DNA from: Pelodera strongyloides
Taxonomy: Eukaryota > Nematoda > Chromadorea > Rhabditida > Rhabditidae
Assembly (NCBI GenBank): GCA_036852015.1
Contig: JAANDG010000110.1
Location: forward strand, 62,001 to 126,000
Reading direction: 5' to 3'
DNA: 64,000 nt
The position numbers and the translations under genes were made by a program. The notes beneath the pieces are model-generated. The model ran no database searches. It was given only the letters and a program-made list of their open reading frames with translations, and was not told the origin of the DNA. This document shows, piece by piece, positions 49,601 to 60,202 of this stretch (position 1 is its first letter; each line of letters opens with the position of its first letter).

Positions 49601-50507
49601 CTCTCTCTCGCTCTCTCTCTGTAAAGCTCCTTACCGCCAGATCCGCCAGATCACTGTCGGTTTCTCGTGCTAGAATCCCTGCATGTACAGCTGGGTGCAG
49701 CGTCTTCACTCTTCCACCCAACATCTCTTCAAAGTTTGTGATCTCCGACACGTCTCTGAAACAATATTACATCAGTTAGAAAAAAACTTACTACCCTACA
49801 ACTTGTCACCTAAAATAAACTTTTTATCTAGACAGATATGAACCACTCAGCTAACATAATCAAATGGCCTTTAGCCTTTCTCGGATTTTACACTGATATA
49901 CATATTTCGAACTGTAACCTGTAGACAACGTGATGGTGACGCTCACTGGAAAAAAGGTGCACCCAACGGGTGACCGACAAGCCAAGATCGCCCGAACATG
50001 AATAGCGCGAGAACTCTTTCGCACACATCTGGCGCGCCACTTACATACGAGCTTACCGCCTAATAATTAGCTCACAAGAACGCGTTTTCGGCAGTTAGAA
50101 TACTACAGTATTCTTCAACCATACCATTATATTTTAATAACTCAAGTTCGTACTTTACGTTGAGCCCGCTCTCCCTCAGCATTTTAGCCGTTCCACCACT
50201 AGCCACCAGTTGAAGGCCAGCGTCCTCTTGAAGAGTGTGGGCCAGGTCAAAGAGACCAGTCTTGTCAGAGACCGAGAGAATAGCTGAAAGGAAATATAAT
50301 TGTATAAATATCTCCCTATCAGTTATGTCAGTTGGGGTACATTCACTAATAAAGAAGGTAAACTGGTATCAAGACACGCGTAGGCAGAAACTATTCTGAT
50401 TTTCAGTACAACGAGCTTTTACCTGTTCACCCACTTTTCCTCCGCTTTATTTCCACAAATAAAATATTAATTTCACAAAACCCACCAATTTTCTGCTTGG
50501 ATTCCAT
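24770..50507 (-). CDS. ATIC: Bifunctional purine synthesis protein: AICAR transformylase / IMP cyclohydrolase
   Basis: Catalyses the last two steps of de novo IMP synthesis in the cytosol. Exons: 50507-50486, 50283-50154, 49755-49635, 49052-48938, 47861-47773, 45029-44979, 39601-39505, 39212-39147, 38294-38230, 37380-37320, 36960-36847, 34800-34715, 34434-34345, 34227-34166, 34053-33987, 33701-33609, 32989-32916, 26542-26431, 26220-26164, 25553-25458, 24889-24770. They sum to 1788 nt, 595 aa (human 592), with every phase consistent. The IMP cyclohydrolase domain shows [37 protein letters not shown] and CNLYPF; the transformylase domain shows [20 protein letters not shown] with the catalytic Lys-His, [23 protein letters not shown] and a C-terminal HTGLRLFHH. 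Introns reach 6.4 kb and are full of foldback elements. The start is fixed by [17 protein letters not shown] and an acceptor 16 nt upstream. Confidence 0.97.
25129..25376. repeat. GC-rich foldback element, family G
   Basis: Begins GTGAAACTCCGCGC and ends GCGCGGAGTTTCAC, with GCACAAAATAAGGGGCCGC-type blocks and many GGTGCGC words inside. It lies in the last ATIC intron. Related copies or fragments occur at 37815-38110, 31113-31215, 43388-43505, 46338-46460 and 61126-61380. Its base composition contrasts sharply with the AT-rich surroundings. Confidence 0.7.
26543..29575. other. ATIC 6.4-kb intron, downstream half
   Basis: Mostly AT-rich sequence with no recognisable exon on either strand. The plus strand at 29140-29500 has a TATA-like CTATATAATAAGG, then ATGGCCAGACCACAACT and possible splice sites, but too little to call a gene. 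Confidence 0.4.
29580..29634. repeat. (GA)n microsatellite
   Basis: Interrupted GAGAGA/AAGAGAG run in the largest ATIC intron. Confidence 0.9.
30016..30197. repeat. TTAA foldback MITE, family A
   Basis: TTAA at both ends (30016-30019 and 30194-30197), inverted ends AGTGAAATACCGGCC and GGCCGGTATTTCGCT, 182 bp, in an ATIC intron. Confidence 0.85.
30393..30545. repeat. Foldback repeat with CACGTGGTTTGTGAA arms
   Basis: GCCACGTGGTTTGTGAAACG is mirrored by CGCTTCACAAACCACGTGT. The same arms occur at 23951-24023 and a single arm near 31665; a related TTAA-flanked copy is at 62236-62379. Confidence 0.65.
32130..32309. repeat. Foldback MITE, family A
   Basis: Ends TTGAAGCGAAATACCGG and CCGGCCGGTATTTCGCTTCAA. 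The flanking four bases are complementary (TTGA/TCAA) rather than a TTAA repeat. In an ATIC intron. Confidence 0.8.
32699..32874. repeat. TTAA foldback MITE, family A
   Basis: TTAA at 32699-32702 and 32871-32874 with inverted AGCGAAATAC...GTATTTCGCT ends. It lies ~40 nt past the donor of the ATIC exon ending at 32916. Confidence 0.85.
32997..33167. repeat. 171-bp near-perfect palindromic MITE next to an ATIC acceptor
   Basis: The whole element is one inverted repeat: TTAAAGCGAAATGCTAGCCC at the left and GGGCTAGCATTTCGTTTTAA-type sequence at the right, arms ~75 bp, central GCCGTGGAC. It shares only its outermost bases with family A. Its left end is 7 bp from the acceptor of the ATIC exon starting at 32989. 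Confidence 0.85.
33300..33548. repeat. GC-rich foldback segment in an ATIC intron
   Basis: Contains CAACAGTTTGGGGGTG mirrored by CACTCCCAAACTGTTGCC, along with GTTGCGCGC and GCGCGCAACTC blocks. A 107-codon plus-strand frame here is composition-driven and not a credible gene. Confidence 0.5.
34483..34712. repeat. Long (CT)n / (GA)n tract
   Basis: Imperfect CT-rich microsatellite of ~230 bp. On the ATIC sense strand it is a GA tract that begins right at the donor of the exon ending at 34715. Confidence 0.92.
34859..36846. other. ATIC intron with a truncated family A element
   Basis: A family A left end starts at 35736 (TTAAAGCGAAATACCGG) and breaks off near 35785 with no right end. Three copies of GTTAGGGTATAC lie at 35326-35376. 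GC-rich TGCGCG words occur around 36190-36235, followed by a C-run. No exon recognised. Confidence 0.5.
37815..38110. repeat. GC-rich foldback element, family G
   Basis: Begins TGAACCTCCGCGCCATCGCC and ends GCTGGCGCGGAGTTTA, with internal CGCACAAAATAAGGGGCCGC and many GTGCGCC words. It is a homologue of 25129-25376 in the opposite orientation, located in an ATIC intron. Confidence 0.7.
38868..38933 (-). CDS. ATIC: Optional 66-nt ATIC exon encoding a basic insert
   Basis: Between ATIC coding exons 8 and 9 lies a 66-nt open segment with an acceptor (GTGTAG) and donor (GTATAT), phase 1 on both sides. It would add 22 residues ([19 protein letters not shown]...). Skipping it joins MPLK directly to VLNGSPG, which matches known ATIC length, so the insert is either a cassette exon or not an exon at all. 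Confidence 0.3.
42485..43308. mobile_element. TTAA-flanked non-autonomous DNA element, family B (outer)
   Basis: TTAA at 42485-42488 and 43305-43308; inverted ends AAGGGACAGGCCCATCAAA and TTTGATGGGCCTGTCCCTT. About 824 bp without a transposase frame, in the ATIC 5.4-kb intron. A relative starts at 63754. Confidence 0.82.
42661..43017. mobile_element. TTAA element nested inside family B
   Basis: TTAA at 42661-42664 and 43014-43017; ends AAGGGAATGTCAAGCC and GGCTTGACATTCGCTT. It lies wholly within 42485-43308 and therefore inserted later. Confidence 0.75.
44505..44630. repeat. (GA)n tract
   Basis: Imperfect GAGAGA/CAGAGA run of ~125 bp in an ATIC intron, just downstream (on the minus strand) of the exon at 45029-44979. 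Confidence 0.88.
45030..47772. other. ATIC intron, no recognisable content besides a repeat fragment
   Basis: AT-rich intron of 2.7 kb. A decayed family G fragment (GAAGCTCTGCGCAGCCGCCG) lies near 46340. Short frames on both strands lack coding character. Confidence 0.45.
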
Positions 50508-50530
50508 TGTCGCTCTTTCGACACTGAACT
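50508..50530 (-). promoter_or_regulatory. 3' splice site 16 nt before the ATIC start
   Basis: On the minus strand GTTTTAGTTCAG ends at 50524, followed by 16 nt and the ATG at 50507. Candidate spliced-leader acceptor. Confidence 0.5.
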
Positions 50531-52062
50531 AAAACGTTTTGATATAATAATATTACTTAATAAATTTTCGTAATGAGCTTCAGCGCAAGGCGAGCATACA
50601 CAAACAATAAGGCAAAGGTAAAGAGCATGTTCATCCGAGTTGGCAGTGGGAAATTAGTTACAACAAATCCCTACGTTCGTAAGTTTGTCAATCACTGAAA
50701 GAAGCCAAAACTCTTAGTACTAAATGAATAAATCTTTTATGCTACAAGAGCGTGCGTGCCCCTTTATTCAAGGGTGGTTCAATACTGGACTTCAAACTTC
50801 AAAGCATTTTCATTTTCTACTCATCCAACACTGCTTCCTAGCCTGCAGTAAACTTCCCTCGATAATAAATGTTTCCCAATAAAGATCATAGGTTGTCAAA
50901 AATACTAAAATTTCAGTTAAAATTAAAATTTGCAACAATCACGACACAGTAATCGAAGAGCGAATCTCTCACTTTATTTACTATTTTGGCAAAAATGGCA
51001 AAGTGCAATTATGTTACAAAGAATGTGTAATAAAGGAAAAACTACAAACAAATGGTGGAACTGTAAACATAAAAAGTATAAAAAGAAATCACAAAGGCAT
51101 CTTATCACTGTTGCAGTGATACTAATCATTTACTAGTTATTTATCAGGATCTACTAAAATCAGGCTAATTGTAGGAAGGTGTTTGCAAATGCTAACCAAA
51201 GCAAGCGAATAGGGACTACAAACTACAACTAACTTAAATATTAAATACAGTTAAATAAGAACAAACATAGATGTCCATCACACCACAACAAATTACTACT
51301 TTTTTCGGCAAAATTACGTAATTACAACGTAACAAAAACACCGAACTCATTGGACAATTAAACAGGCAATGTAGAAACAAACCTACGGAATGTAATACAT
51401 GAAAACATATTTTCACGGCGTTAAAAAAAGGATTAAAGCGAAATACCAGCCGATTTTTGAAACACATCGCGGACACTGCATACTTATGGTAATTATGCTA
51501 AGTGCGGTCGAATCAGGGTCGATTTTTTTATTCTAAATTACGCTCATTTGCAAATGATGCATAAAACTGTCCGCGACGCGTTTCAAAAACCGGCCGGTGT
51601 TCCGCTTTAAAAAGCAAACTTCAGAGCTAGAAGCTAGAAGTTAAATAGAGAAACAAAGTCATAAATAAAGACAAACACTCAGAAAAGATGTACTGCAAAG
51701 TTGTATAATAGTTATCACTAAAAAGAATACATTATATAAAAACAGAGTCCATAATAACTACGAACTGTAAATACAGATAGATGAACAGAAATACATACAT
51801 AATCGTGGGGCGGAGCCTGGGAACACCCCCAATGGCGCAATATATGGACTCTGTACGATAAGATCTGCGAAAAATCAAAAGATCATAACTCTGCAATCAA
51901 GTTGCCTAACCATAAGATACAGGAAGCAAGAAACAATAGACTAACTAAAGAAATGGAAACTTATTCCATATCTGTACTAACAAAACTACACCTTCACATG
52001 TTTACCTTTCATTTAGCTAATTATCCCGATTATTACAAACTAATAGTCCCAACCCTTCTAAT
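50531..52062. other. ATIC/NAPRT intergenic region with a family A MITE
   Basis: A TTAA foldback element occupies 51433-51610 (ends AGCGAAATACCAGCC and GGCCGGTGTTCCGCT). The remaining AT-rich sequence must contain the 3' end of NAPRT and any ATIC promoter; I see no clear signal. At ~1.5 kb the spacing is longer than usual within nematode operons. Confidence 0.5.
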
Positions 52063-53488
52063 TCATTCCAATTTTCCAATCGGCGCGTTCTGAAGCCAAA
52101 TCGAGTGGAGGAACTGGTAGAGGTCCGCGGAAACAGAAACCTGAAAAGAAAACCCAAATTACTGTATGAAACTGTACTCGAAAGGCGAAAGCGTACCCGA
52201 AATGGTACTTGCAACCCGGCAAATCCAGGATAACAACCCCATATTTGAAAGAATCTCCGGGGGTGATCAAAACCTTCAAGACCACGCGACCCTACCCCAA
52301 CACCAATCTACCCAATCTGGTCTTTCTCCCTCTGGGGTATCCCCGGGTCGGCATTCCCCCTTCCAACTGTGTTATCTACACCCCAGAGCTCACGAGATCA
52401 GATCAAAGTACCAAAGTGGTGGGTTTTAGTGTCAAACAATCAAACCACATAATACAATAACAGTTTTCTCTTTTTATAATATTTCGGTGCTAATTTTCCA
52501 CACACAACATAAGTTGGACTATTCTTAAGACAAATATTTTGTGAACTAAGAAACTCTAAGGAACGGAAATATTCTGATAAAAACACTATTTTCCAATCAT
52601 ATAAGGTCAAAATGTGTCAACATTTTACAGCGACAAACAGATAATACACAGAGAAAGATTGCGAGCGCGAAAAGAAAACAACACTTTTTGTCGTTGAAAT
52701 ATTCGCATTGTGCAGGGCAAAAGGCTCGCGTCGCGGGGATATTTTTTGCAAAACATTGAACTTGGATCGTTTAAGACAGATAAACAAAATAGACTGTTTC
52801 AATAACTATTTTAGTATATAAGGAACGTAAACACAGATAATAACTAATTACTCCGAACCATTACTAATTAGACACCTTACCTTATAAGGTGTTGGATTCA
52901 GGTATCTCTTGTGATCGTTTCTCAACAATTGCAGTTCCTTGTTCACATGCTCCTGCAAACAATTTGTTACTATTAATACCTTATTATATTTGAATTATCG
53001 TGACTATATTTAATTTGATTACGCCAGAGAATGGTAGCATAAAAGTAGAGAGAATTAGATAAGACGATATTCGTCGTACTGTAGAAAATGTGACGGACGC
53101 AGGAGAGTTGGTCGTTCTTTGAGTGCTCGACTACCAAAGTCTCCGAACATTCAAAAATTACTATGACACAGTGAAAATGAAAATCTATGCAAGTTACTTA
53201 CAAAATAGATCTGTACAACTTTTTGCTTTCAAATGAGTGTATCAAATATTCCAAATACCTAATTTTAACTAGTTCGTAAACGGTTTATTCATGGCTTATT
53301 ATTGCACTGTGAAAGCCAAATTTCAAAAGGCCCCCCTTTCGGGCAACGGGGAGAAGCGGGACCTTTTAATGAATTTTCTACAGTAGGCGAAAGAGCACAT
53401 CCGGTAAATAGAAACGAGGGGAGAGAAAGAGAGATGATATCATGATATGCAAGGAATTACCGTAGAAAGTATTAATATTATTTTTACT

Positions 53489-53584
<96 letters not shown>

Positions 53585-56500
53585 TCTTATTATTATTAAT
53601 TCTATAATCCACCTTAATTTGATTCAATGAAGGCAGCTCCTCTTGAAGTTTTCCATCTGCCCAGTATAGATGGTGAAGGGGTTGAATCGTGGACGGGATA
53701 ACCATGGCACGCTTGCTTTCCTCAAATACGCTTGGTTATATTTTTCTAATATAATAAGAGTAATTATTCCTATAAGAGACCATTCCATATCTGGGTACAT
53801 GTCAAACAGGTGGCTACATTTATTTATTCTAATTCTGGGTACTTTTTTCCCAATTAAACTTTGTATGTAGCTTCTTTTTACCTTCTAGAACCTAAAGAAT
53901 ACAACTGATACCACGTGGTATAAAAACTCTGACAACAATCTCACACACCAATTCAATCTGTGACACCGTCTGACACCCTAATGCAATCTGTGACAACAGT
54001 CTGACCCCCAATCCGTTACAAGACAACATCTGACACCCAATCCAATCTGTGACACCGGCTGACACCCCATTCCAATTTGTGACAACATTCTGCCACAACA
54101 ATCCAATCCTCTCTAAAAAGGTGTTCCCACCTCAAACGGATGTCTGCATAAAAGTTGTTTGTTCGGTTGCGGATCCTCCTCCGAGGCCAACATCATAATA
54201 TCAATGATAGCAAAGCCCTTCTTTCCTAATGTCCTAAAATAATATAGTTTAATGAGACTTTGTTTATCGTCATCTACAGACTGCAACAACACTTTCTATG
54301 ACAACTCTCACTATTCGCACTAAATTCCATCGAAAATAATCAACTGAATGACCTTCAATTTAACATTTAATATATGTACATAATTTTACAATACAACAAC
54401 CACGCAAACAACCATACAAACTGAAAACTGATAGAAGAAGAATAATTGTCTCACAATCAGATTGTCAATACTTAACCCTCACCTGAAACATTTCTTTCGT
54501 CCGGGAATCGAAATCTTCGAAACTTCCTGTGATAACTTGATCTTCGCCTCATCTCCGATCGCTACTAGCTACAATTTACAATAGATTTTGATTGAAGTTT
54601 CTTTCCTTTCAAATAAGGTACTTCGAGGTTAGTAGTTTCTAATCCAGCCCCAAAATTCAACGCTCCTGTTGTGTTTGAACAACTGAACATTAAAGTGAAA
54701 ACAGTAAGTATCGTGAAGATGATTCAAAATAAAGTTCTTCCAACCTTATACACACATCCCAAAGCGGGTTGCTTCTGACAAGTCACCAGATGGGTTCCCA
54801 CTCCAAATGCGTCAATCTAAACGGATAGACATATGAAGATAAAGCTACCGGTATCGGTTAGCAGCCTCAACAGCCGGCATACAGCCGTACCTGTACCGAA
54901 TACCGGTAGCATCAACCAAGTTTAGACATTTACACAATTCTCTGCCTGACTGAATACCGTAACCAACATAAAGACAACAAACTTGACATTCTAATCCTCT
55001 CTGCACTACAATAATACCAGTCTCACAAAAGATAAGCAATTAGCCAAGTAGCGCAATCACAACGATTAGTCAATTAAGTTAAGCAAACCTCGTGTTGTTG
55101 CTCATTCAGTGACATGATCGTCTCTTCGTTTATGTCATTTGAGGCGACAATTGTCAATTTACCCACCCACGAGAGAGATTCATCACTGGAAAGAAAGGAT
55201 TGAATTACAGTTACTGTAATTGAAAGGGCTTATTGAATCCCAGCAAAACATATTGAGTTGCCCACGGTGCGGTGCTTTCAAAACTTTCTCTTCTGTGTAT
55301 ATTCCCTCAATACGAATTCCACTACTTCTACACTAACATTTATGAATAAACCATGTTACATAACATAAGCACATACAGTGATGCCAGTTCGCAGAACTTC
55401 GCCCTGACTTCCTTGGAGAGATATGATAAATCCCCACTATCAATGCGGACTCCCTTGGACTTATGACCGCATTCAAAGAGGGCCAGGGTCACAGAGAGAA
55501 AGTTGATGAGGCCAGACCTACAATTAGCTGCAGTAAATGATTACAAATGATTAACAAAACATAAAAAAAGTGTTGACAACTTGCAACACAGAGAGTCTAC
55601 AGGAGAGAACCTTAGAAGTTGCCCTTGTTTAGGTTTAGAAAACGAAGGGTATAGAGGTAGGGAGAGAACATGCACCACTGGAGGAACCGAGGAACTCAAG
55701 GAACGAAGAAAAACTACAGTAATCTACTCACCTAATGACGTCATAGGTATCGATTAGTGCCAGAAATGAATCGGGGAATGCAATAGAATAGGCAACAAAG
55801 GCCGCCAATTCGCCTTCATTCACTTCACTCTGACCCACGTTCCATGAGATCTGAAAGGCGCGTTCGAGTTAGGAAATGTTTGAAGAATTCCGGAAAAGTT
55901 CGGTTCAAGATGGAACGTTTGCATAATGCTGAAAAGCAGGCTATTCAGCTATCTTTGTCTGTCTGTGGTCTCTCATTTTGTCACATCTCCACACTTTTCT
56001 TGCGTTTTCAACTTGAACCAACTTTTTCCGCAATTCTTCAAACTTTTCCCCATCTCAAATGCGCCTGAAGTAAAATGAGGTAGCACACGACAAAATGCAC
56101 ATTTATATTTTTAATTATTAACTCTTTATTGTAAAAAAAGTGCACAAAATTATGTAGAACCAATACAGAGAGATAAACACTCACAGGCTAGACACGTTTA
56201 AGAGGTCTAGCTACTTATGTGGTGCTATACAATATATATATATATCAATATGTTGCAAATTTCAAAGAAGCAAAAGTCGTTACAAGGTAGTCGAATTTCG
56301 TATGATAATTAATGAATCACCTAGGTCGTGGAAACATAAACTGTTCAAACATTTCACGGAGTTCTCTTACATCATCTTTAAGACCAGCACAATGACGAAC
56401 AGGGGGTTCGTAAGCATCAAAAACATGAACAGCAGGATCATTTAATTGATCAACATTATAGGTAGCCTGGGGAGAGGGGGAGGGCAATTGCGTGCCATTT

Positions 56501-57977
56501 TCCTCGCGGGGATTTTCAATTACCGGTGGTGTCTTGGGCTGTTCTGGCTCACATGAGGTCACCATTGATTGATCCTTGATCTCTGCTTGTTCTCGTACTG
56601 CTTGTCTGCGGAGGAAGCCTTCTCGGCGTTGTTGAGCTGTCTCAGCACGACGAACAATGATGTGGGCCAATTCCGGAATCTTCTTGAGCTTCTCAGACAA
56701 CTCCTTAAAATATGGGACACGGAAGCCAGAGTTCATTGAGCATAAAATAGGGCGCTTTTGGTTATGGGTTTTGCCTAGCCGGCCCACAACATGAAAGGAA
56801 TCGGGTGAGTAATTGCATACAGATAGGACTTTGCAAGCTATATCAAAATCTGTACTCACCCGATTTCCTTCCTCCACGTTGAGAATGACGAATTGATTGC
56901 GTAGATCATTCCTTCGAAAAGCTTCAGCAATTTCGTCACGAATAAATAATTTCAAATCGGAGAATAGGTCGGTGATAGTTGAAATAATCTGGCGGTTGGC
57001 GAATTGAGGACGGGAAGTTGGGGTTTGGTGGGAAATATGAACAGTTGGGGGGTCGATTTCCATTATGGGTGGGAGGGGTGGTAGAGAGCGACCGCTCACC
57101 GCCGGGTCAATCGGTGCAAATGGTCAATCGGTGCAAATGGTCAATCGGTGCAAATGGTCAATCGGTGCAAATGGTCAATCGGTGCAAATGCGTCATCGTT
57201 GTCGATATTTAGCGTCATCGTTGTCGAAGCGCAAACTTAGGGTTCACTTTGGTCGACATTCTCTCACTGTATGTTATACACCTAAAAACATTACTTAAAA
57301 GTTCACAACTTCATCTCTATGTATTATCTATAGTTGTGTCATTCTAAGCGCTGTCCGGCACATTACCTAAATTACCGTTGAGTCAGATAAGACTACTACA
57401 CTAAACTACCTAGGTGACCAAAGAAAACCGGGTCTAATACAACATTAATCGACATACCTTTTCCATGAGCCACGTTCGTTTCTTCTTCGAAAGTTCACAG
57501 AGATCAATCATTTTTCCATCAACACATCTGATCTCACGGACGCGGAGGTCGGCTTCCTGAATTAGTGCAATTGCGTATCTGAGACCGTATTCACCAACAC
57601 ACAGGGAGCCCTCCCTAGACTCACGAGTCACGAGCGCTCTGAATCACTTCTGCTCTCGAACTCTCTAGCTCCCTGGGGAGGCCAGGTAGTGCAATTGTGT
57701 AATCAGGGTAATTGCTAATCTGCATACATGGGAGGCGTCCATATGGTATACTATAGGTCTCGTCTTCCCTGAATAAAGAACAAACCTTGCTAAACGAACA
57801 GATAAAACTGTGAGCCTGAGTTCCGCTCACTGGAATACCAAACAACTTTCCCGCGAGCACATTTGAAGTGCCATCGAAACCTGGAATACAAATGTAGTTA
57901 AAGGAAGTTAAAACACACACACACTCACACACACACACACACACACACACTCGCACGCACGCACACACACTCGCACG

Positions 57978-58008
<31 letters not shown>

Positions 58009-60202
58009 GCACGCACACACACACACACTCGACTCGCACGCACACACACACACACCCACACACGCACGCACGCACGCACGCACGCACGCACGAGCAATGC
58101 ACGTGTGCGAATAAAATGTATGCTAAGACCCACCACCAATATAGCAGTATTTACTCGCAGACAGTCCGCCATTGGGTCCTTGGGCCCTGCGAAGGCCAAA
58201 TTCCAACAAACTCTTCTGTTTACCAGCAGCCTAGAAATAAGGAATATTAATCCAAAGGTACTGCGGAAAACAACTTTAGGCTAATTTTTCATAGTTGAAT
58301 TCTAGGAACCTTTTTACATCACTACAGTAGCCCCAAAAATAAGAACAAAACTAATCAATAAAATACTGGAGTCTTCATTAAGCCTTTGGTTCAAACCCAA
58401 AACACGGTAATGCAAAGCAAAACGACAAACACGGCAAACATGAACGACAAAACATTAATCACCAGTCTGAATCGTGCAGCGTTCGTCGTCACCAGACTTG
58501 CGTAATTGACCAAGTTCAGAAGTGTGGTTTCCAGTAATTGGCAGATGGCCAATGGTCCGCATACAGTAAGAAGAGGAACACGAGGGAAGACAACGGAACC
58601 TGGACTACTGTGAAAATTCTATTTGTGGATTTTCATTTTCATGAATACGGTAATCGACGTTAACTCGATAACGGATGAAACTCATGCTGGGTTACCTTGC
58701 TAAAGAACATGATACACTTTTTCTATCTATACACTTTTCCGTATACTACGTTTACATTAATTACTTCTTTTTACACTACCACCTCTCCAACAAGAAAAAC
58801 GCGCCGTGTTCAATTCAAAGGATGTCTCTACTCTACTCTTCTCAGGACCTATGTGAAACAAGGCATAAGCTCTTCGAACAATGTATTCAACTACCACGTA
58901 TTTAGCACACTCACGCTCAGAAACGGAGCACGAAAAGATGTGCATCCACTTATAAAAAAATCCTCACCTTCTTTAATCGCGTAGATTTTCACCTGGGAAC
59001 AATCGAGTCCTCTCAGGTAGTCGAAAAATGCTTCCTCCGCGTCATCTGGCAGTATTGTACGCAGAAATTCCAAATCTAAATATCCTCTCAGGTACCGTAT
59101 ATCATAGTACATGGCGCTAAACTGCTGGACATACTTGACGCCTAAAAACTATAAGTACCTAAGGTTAGAAGCAATCAGAACCTAACCGTTAACTCGAAAT
59201 CGAAAATGGAAACTTTGATGTTATGGAAAACAGTGTCAATGCTTCAAACTCTTACCAGACTCAGAAAACCGAAATGTTTCGACGAATTTCATACACTCCT
59301 CCAATCCAGCGAAAACAGTAAATTCTCCCTGAAAGAAGATTAAATGTGGAGTTGGCGTATCATTCTGTCATAAGAACTAACGGAACCTATTGCAAGAAAA
59401 CTGTTCCATGTTCGTTGCAACTTCATTAAATGAAACTCCCAAACTGACTATATATACAAAGTACACCAATCACTAAAAGTGAGGACCAATTCACTAAAAC
59501 CAAAACAAACTACCGCATGCAAATCAAGACCTTTCAATGACACATTATAAATTAATAAAAAGTAGTAGGGCATCAATTCATAGATATGACTAACTCTCTT
59601 ACCGAGAACGGATTTTTCCTAAAGAAAAGGTCGAATATGGCATGATCTTCATGAGTTTTTGATCGCCAATACGCATAGCACATCGAGATCTGAACGAACC
59701 AAGAAATTTTACAAGCTCATCGCATTAAAGCGAAATACCAGCCGGTTTTTGAAACGCATCACGGACACTTGTAGTTTTACGCATCATATGCAAATGAATG
59801 AGTATAAATTAGAATAAAAAATCGAGCTAAATTCGAGTAAATTAGCATAAATACGTAAGAAATTGGTTGCCCACGATGCTTTCAAAAACCGGCCGGTATT
59901 TCGCTTTAAAAAACTATAAATACAGTAACACATTACAGCACGCAGGGTTCAAAATAGCCGTTAGCGGAAAATTTACTGATATGCAAACCGCGTGAAACAC
60001 ATAGAATTTCAGACTAACTTTGAAAAGAAACAAAATTGTACACTGACATTGCATTTGCATGATATATAATGGAACAATAGCAAGAAATGAATATATATAA
60101 CATAATTAAGCATTCAGCATACCACATATATAAAACGTAATTTACCTGATAAAAATCCGTAAGTAAAGGTTGTACAATAGGGTCGTGGTCGCGGGATATC
60201 AT
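52063..60202 (-). CDS. NAPRT: Nicotinate phosphoribosyltransferase
   Basis: Converts nicotinic acid and PRPP (with ATP) to nicotinate mononucleotide, the first step of the Preiss-Handler NAD pathway in the cytosol. Exons: 60202-60146, 59689-59603, 59328-59256, 59141-58968, 58599-58463, 58230-58134, 57880-57786, 57556-57458, 55850-55732, 55517-55377, 55185-55089, 54816-54745, 54568-54483, 54233-54131, 53720-53613, 52952-52881, 52140-52063. They total 1695 nt, 564 aa (human 538), all phases consistent. Family blocks in order: [125 protein letters not shown] and [14 protein letters not shown]. The C-terminus is less conserved and its last exon is slightly less certain. An acceptor lies 8 nt before the ATG. 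Confidence 0.96.
53498..53585. repeat. (TAA)n microsatellite
   Basis: About 29 AAT/TAA units starting ~30 nt past the donor of the NAPRT exon ending at 53613. Confidence 0.96.
53940..54112. repeat. Minisatellite, ~34-bp unit
   Basis: Roughly five degenerate copies of CAATCTGTGACACCGTCTG-ACACCCAATC in a NAPRT intron, ending ~20 nt from the donor of the exon 54233-54131. Confidence 0.8.
56317..57063 (-). CDS. ORF1p-like protein (putative RNA-binding, non-LTR retroelement type), 248 aa
   Basis: A single uninterrupted frame, the longest non-PLE frame in the window, starting at ATG 57063 (an upstream GTG-initiated extension to 57099 is less likely). The centre has [17 protein letters not shown], then about 30 residues later [20 protein letters not shown], followed by AVREQAE. 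The order 'RxG...RPI...(~30)...T..QR...(F)LR...R' is the pattern of LINE ORF1 RRM-like proteins and their Arg-rich C-terminal tail. The N-terminus is Pro-rich and then amphipathic ([20 protein letters not shown]); the tail is Glu/Pro/Ser-rich. It could bind element RNA. A domesticated host gene or an unrelated protein is possible. Confidence 0.6.
   Translation of the reverse strand: MEIDPPTVHISHQTPTSRPQFANRQIISTITDLFSDLKLFIRDEIAEAFRRNDLRNQFVILNVEEGNRVSTDFDIACKVLSVCNYSPDSFHVVGRLGKTHNQKRPILCSMNSGFRVPYFKELSEKLKKIPELAHIIVRRAETAQQRREGFLRRQAVREQAEIKDQSMVTSCEPEQPKTPPVIENPREENGTQLPSPSPQATYNVDQLNDPAVHVFDAYEPPVRHCAGLKDDVRELREMFEQFMFPRPR
57105..57189. repeat. Five perfect 17-bp tandem repeats
   Basis: GGTCAATCGGTGCAAAT repeated exactly five times (85 bp), immediately upstream of the ORF1-like frame on its strand. 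Confidence 0.97.
57907..58094. repeat. (CA)n/(CGCA)n microsatellite
   Basis: Mixed ACAC, ACGC and CTCG repeats filling most of the intron between NAPRT exons 58230-58134 and 57880-57786. Long frames here on the minus strand are artefacts. Confidence 0.95.
59725..59909. repeat. TTAA foldback MITE, family A
   Basis: TTAA at 59725-59728 and 59906-59909, ends AGCGAAATACCAGCCGG and CCGGCCGGTATTTCGCT. It lies in NAPRT intron 1, only ~35 nt before the acceptor of exon 2, where the branch point should be. Confidence 0.86.

Larger units (their letters stand above)
56120..57226 (-). mobile_element. ORF1-only LINE-like element in a NAPRT intron
   Basis: On the minus strand: two GCGTCATCGTTGTCG-type repeats (57190-57226), five 17-bp units (57105-57189), an intact 248-codon ORF (57063-56317), then ~190 nt to an AATAAA (56130-56125). 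No reverse transcriptase or endonuclease frame follows before NAPRT exon 55850. The layout of promoter-like tandem monomers, ORF1 and poly(A) signal resembles a LINE lacking ORF2 (HAL1-like). The limits are appro­ximate. Confidence 0.5.

Noticed and set aside
57621..58199. 192-codon minus-strand frame rich in Cys/Val/Arg
   Set aside because: Most of it is the (CA)n/(CGCA)n microsatellite read through; only its ends coincide with NAPRT exons, in other frames.
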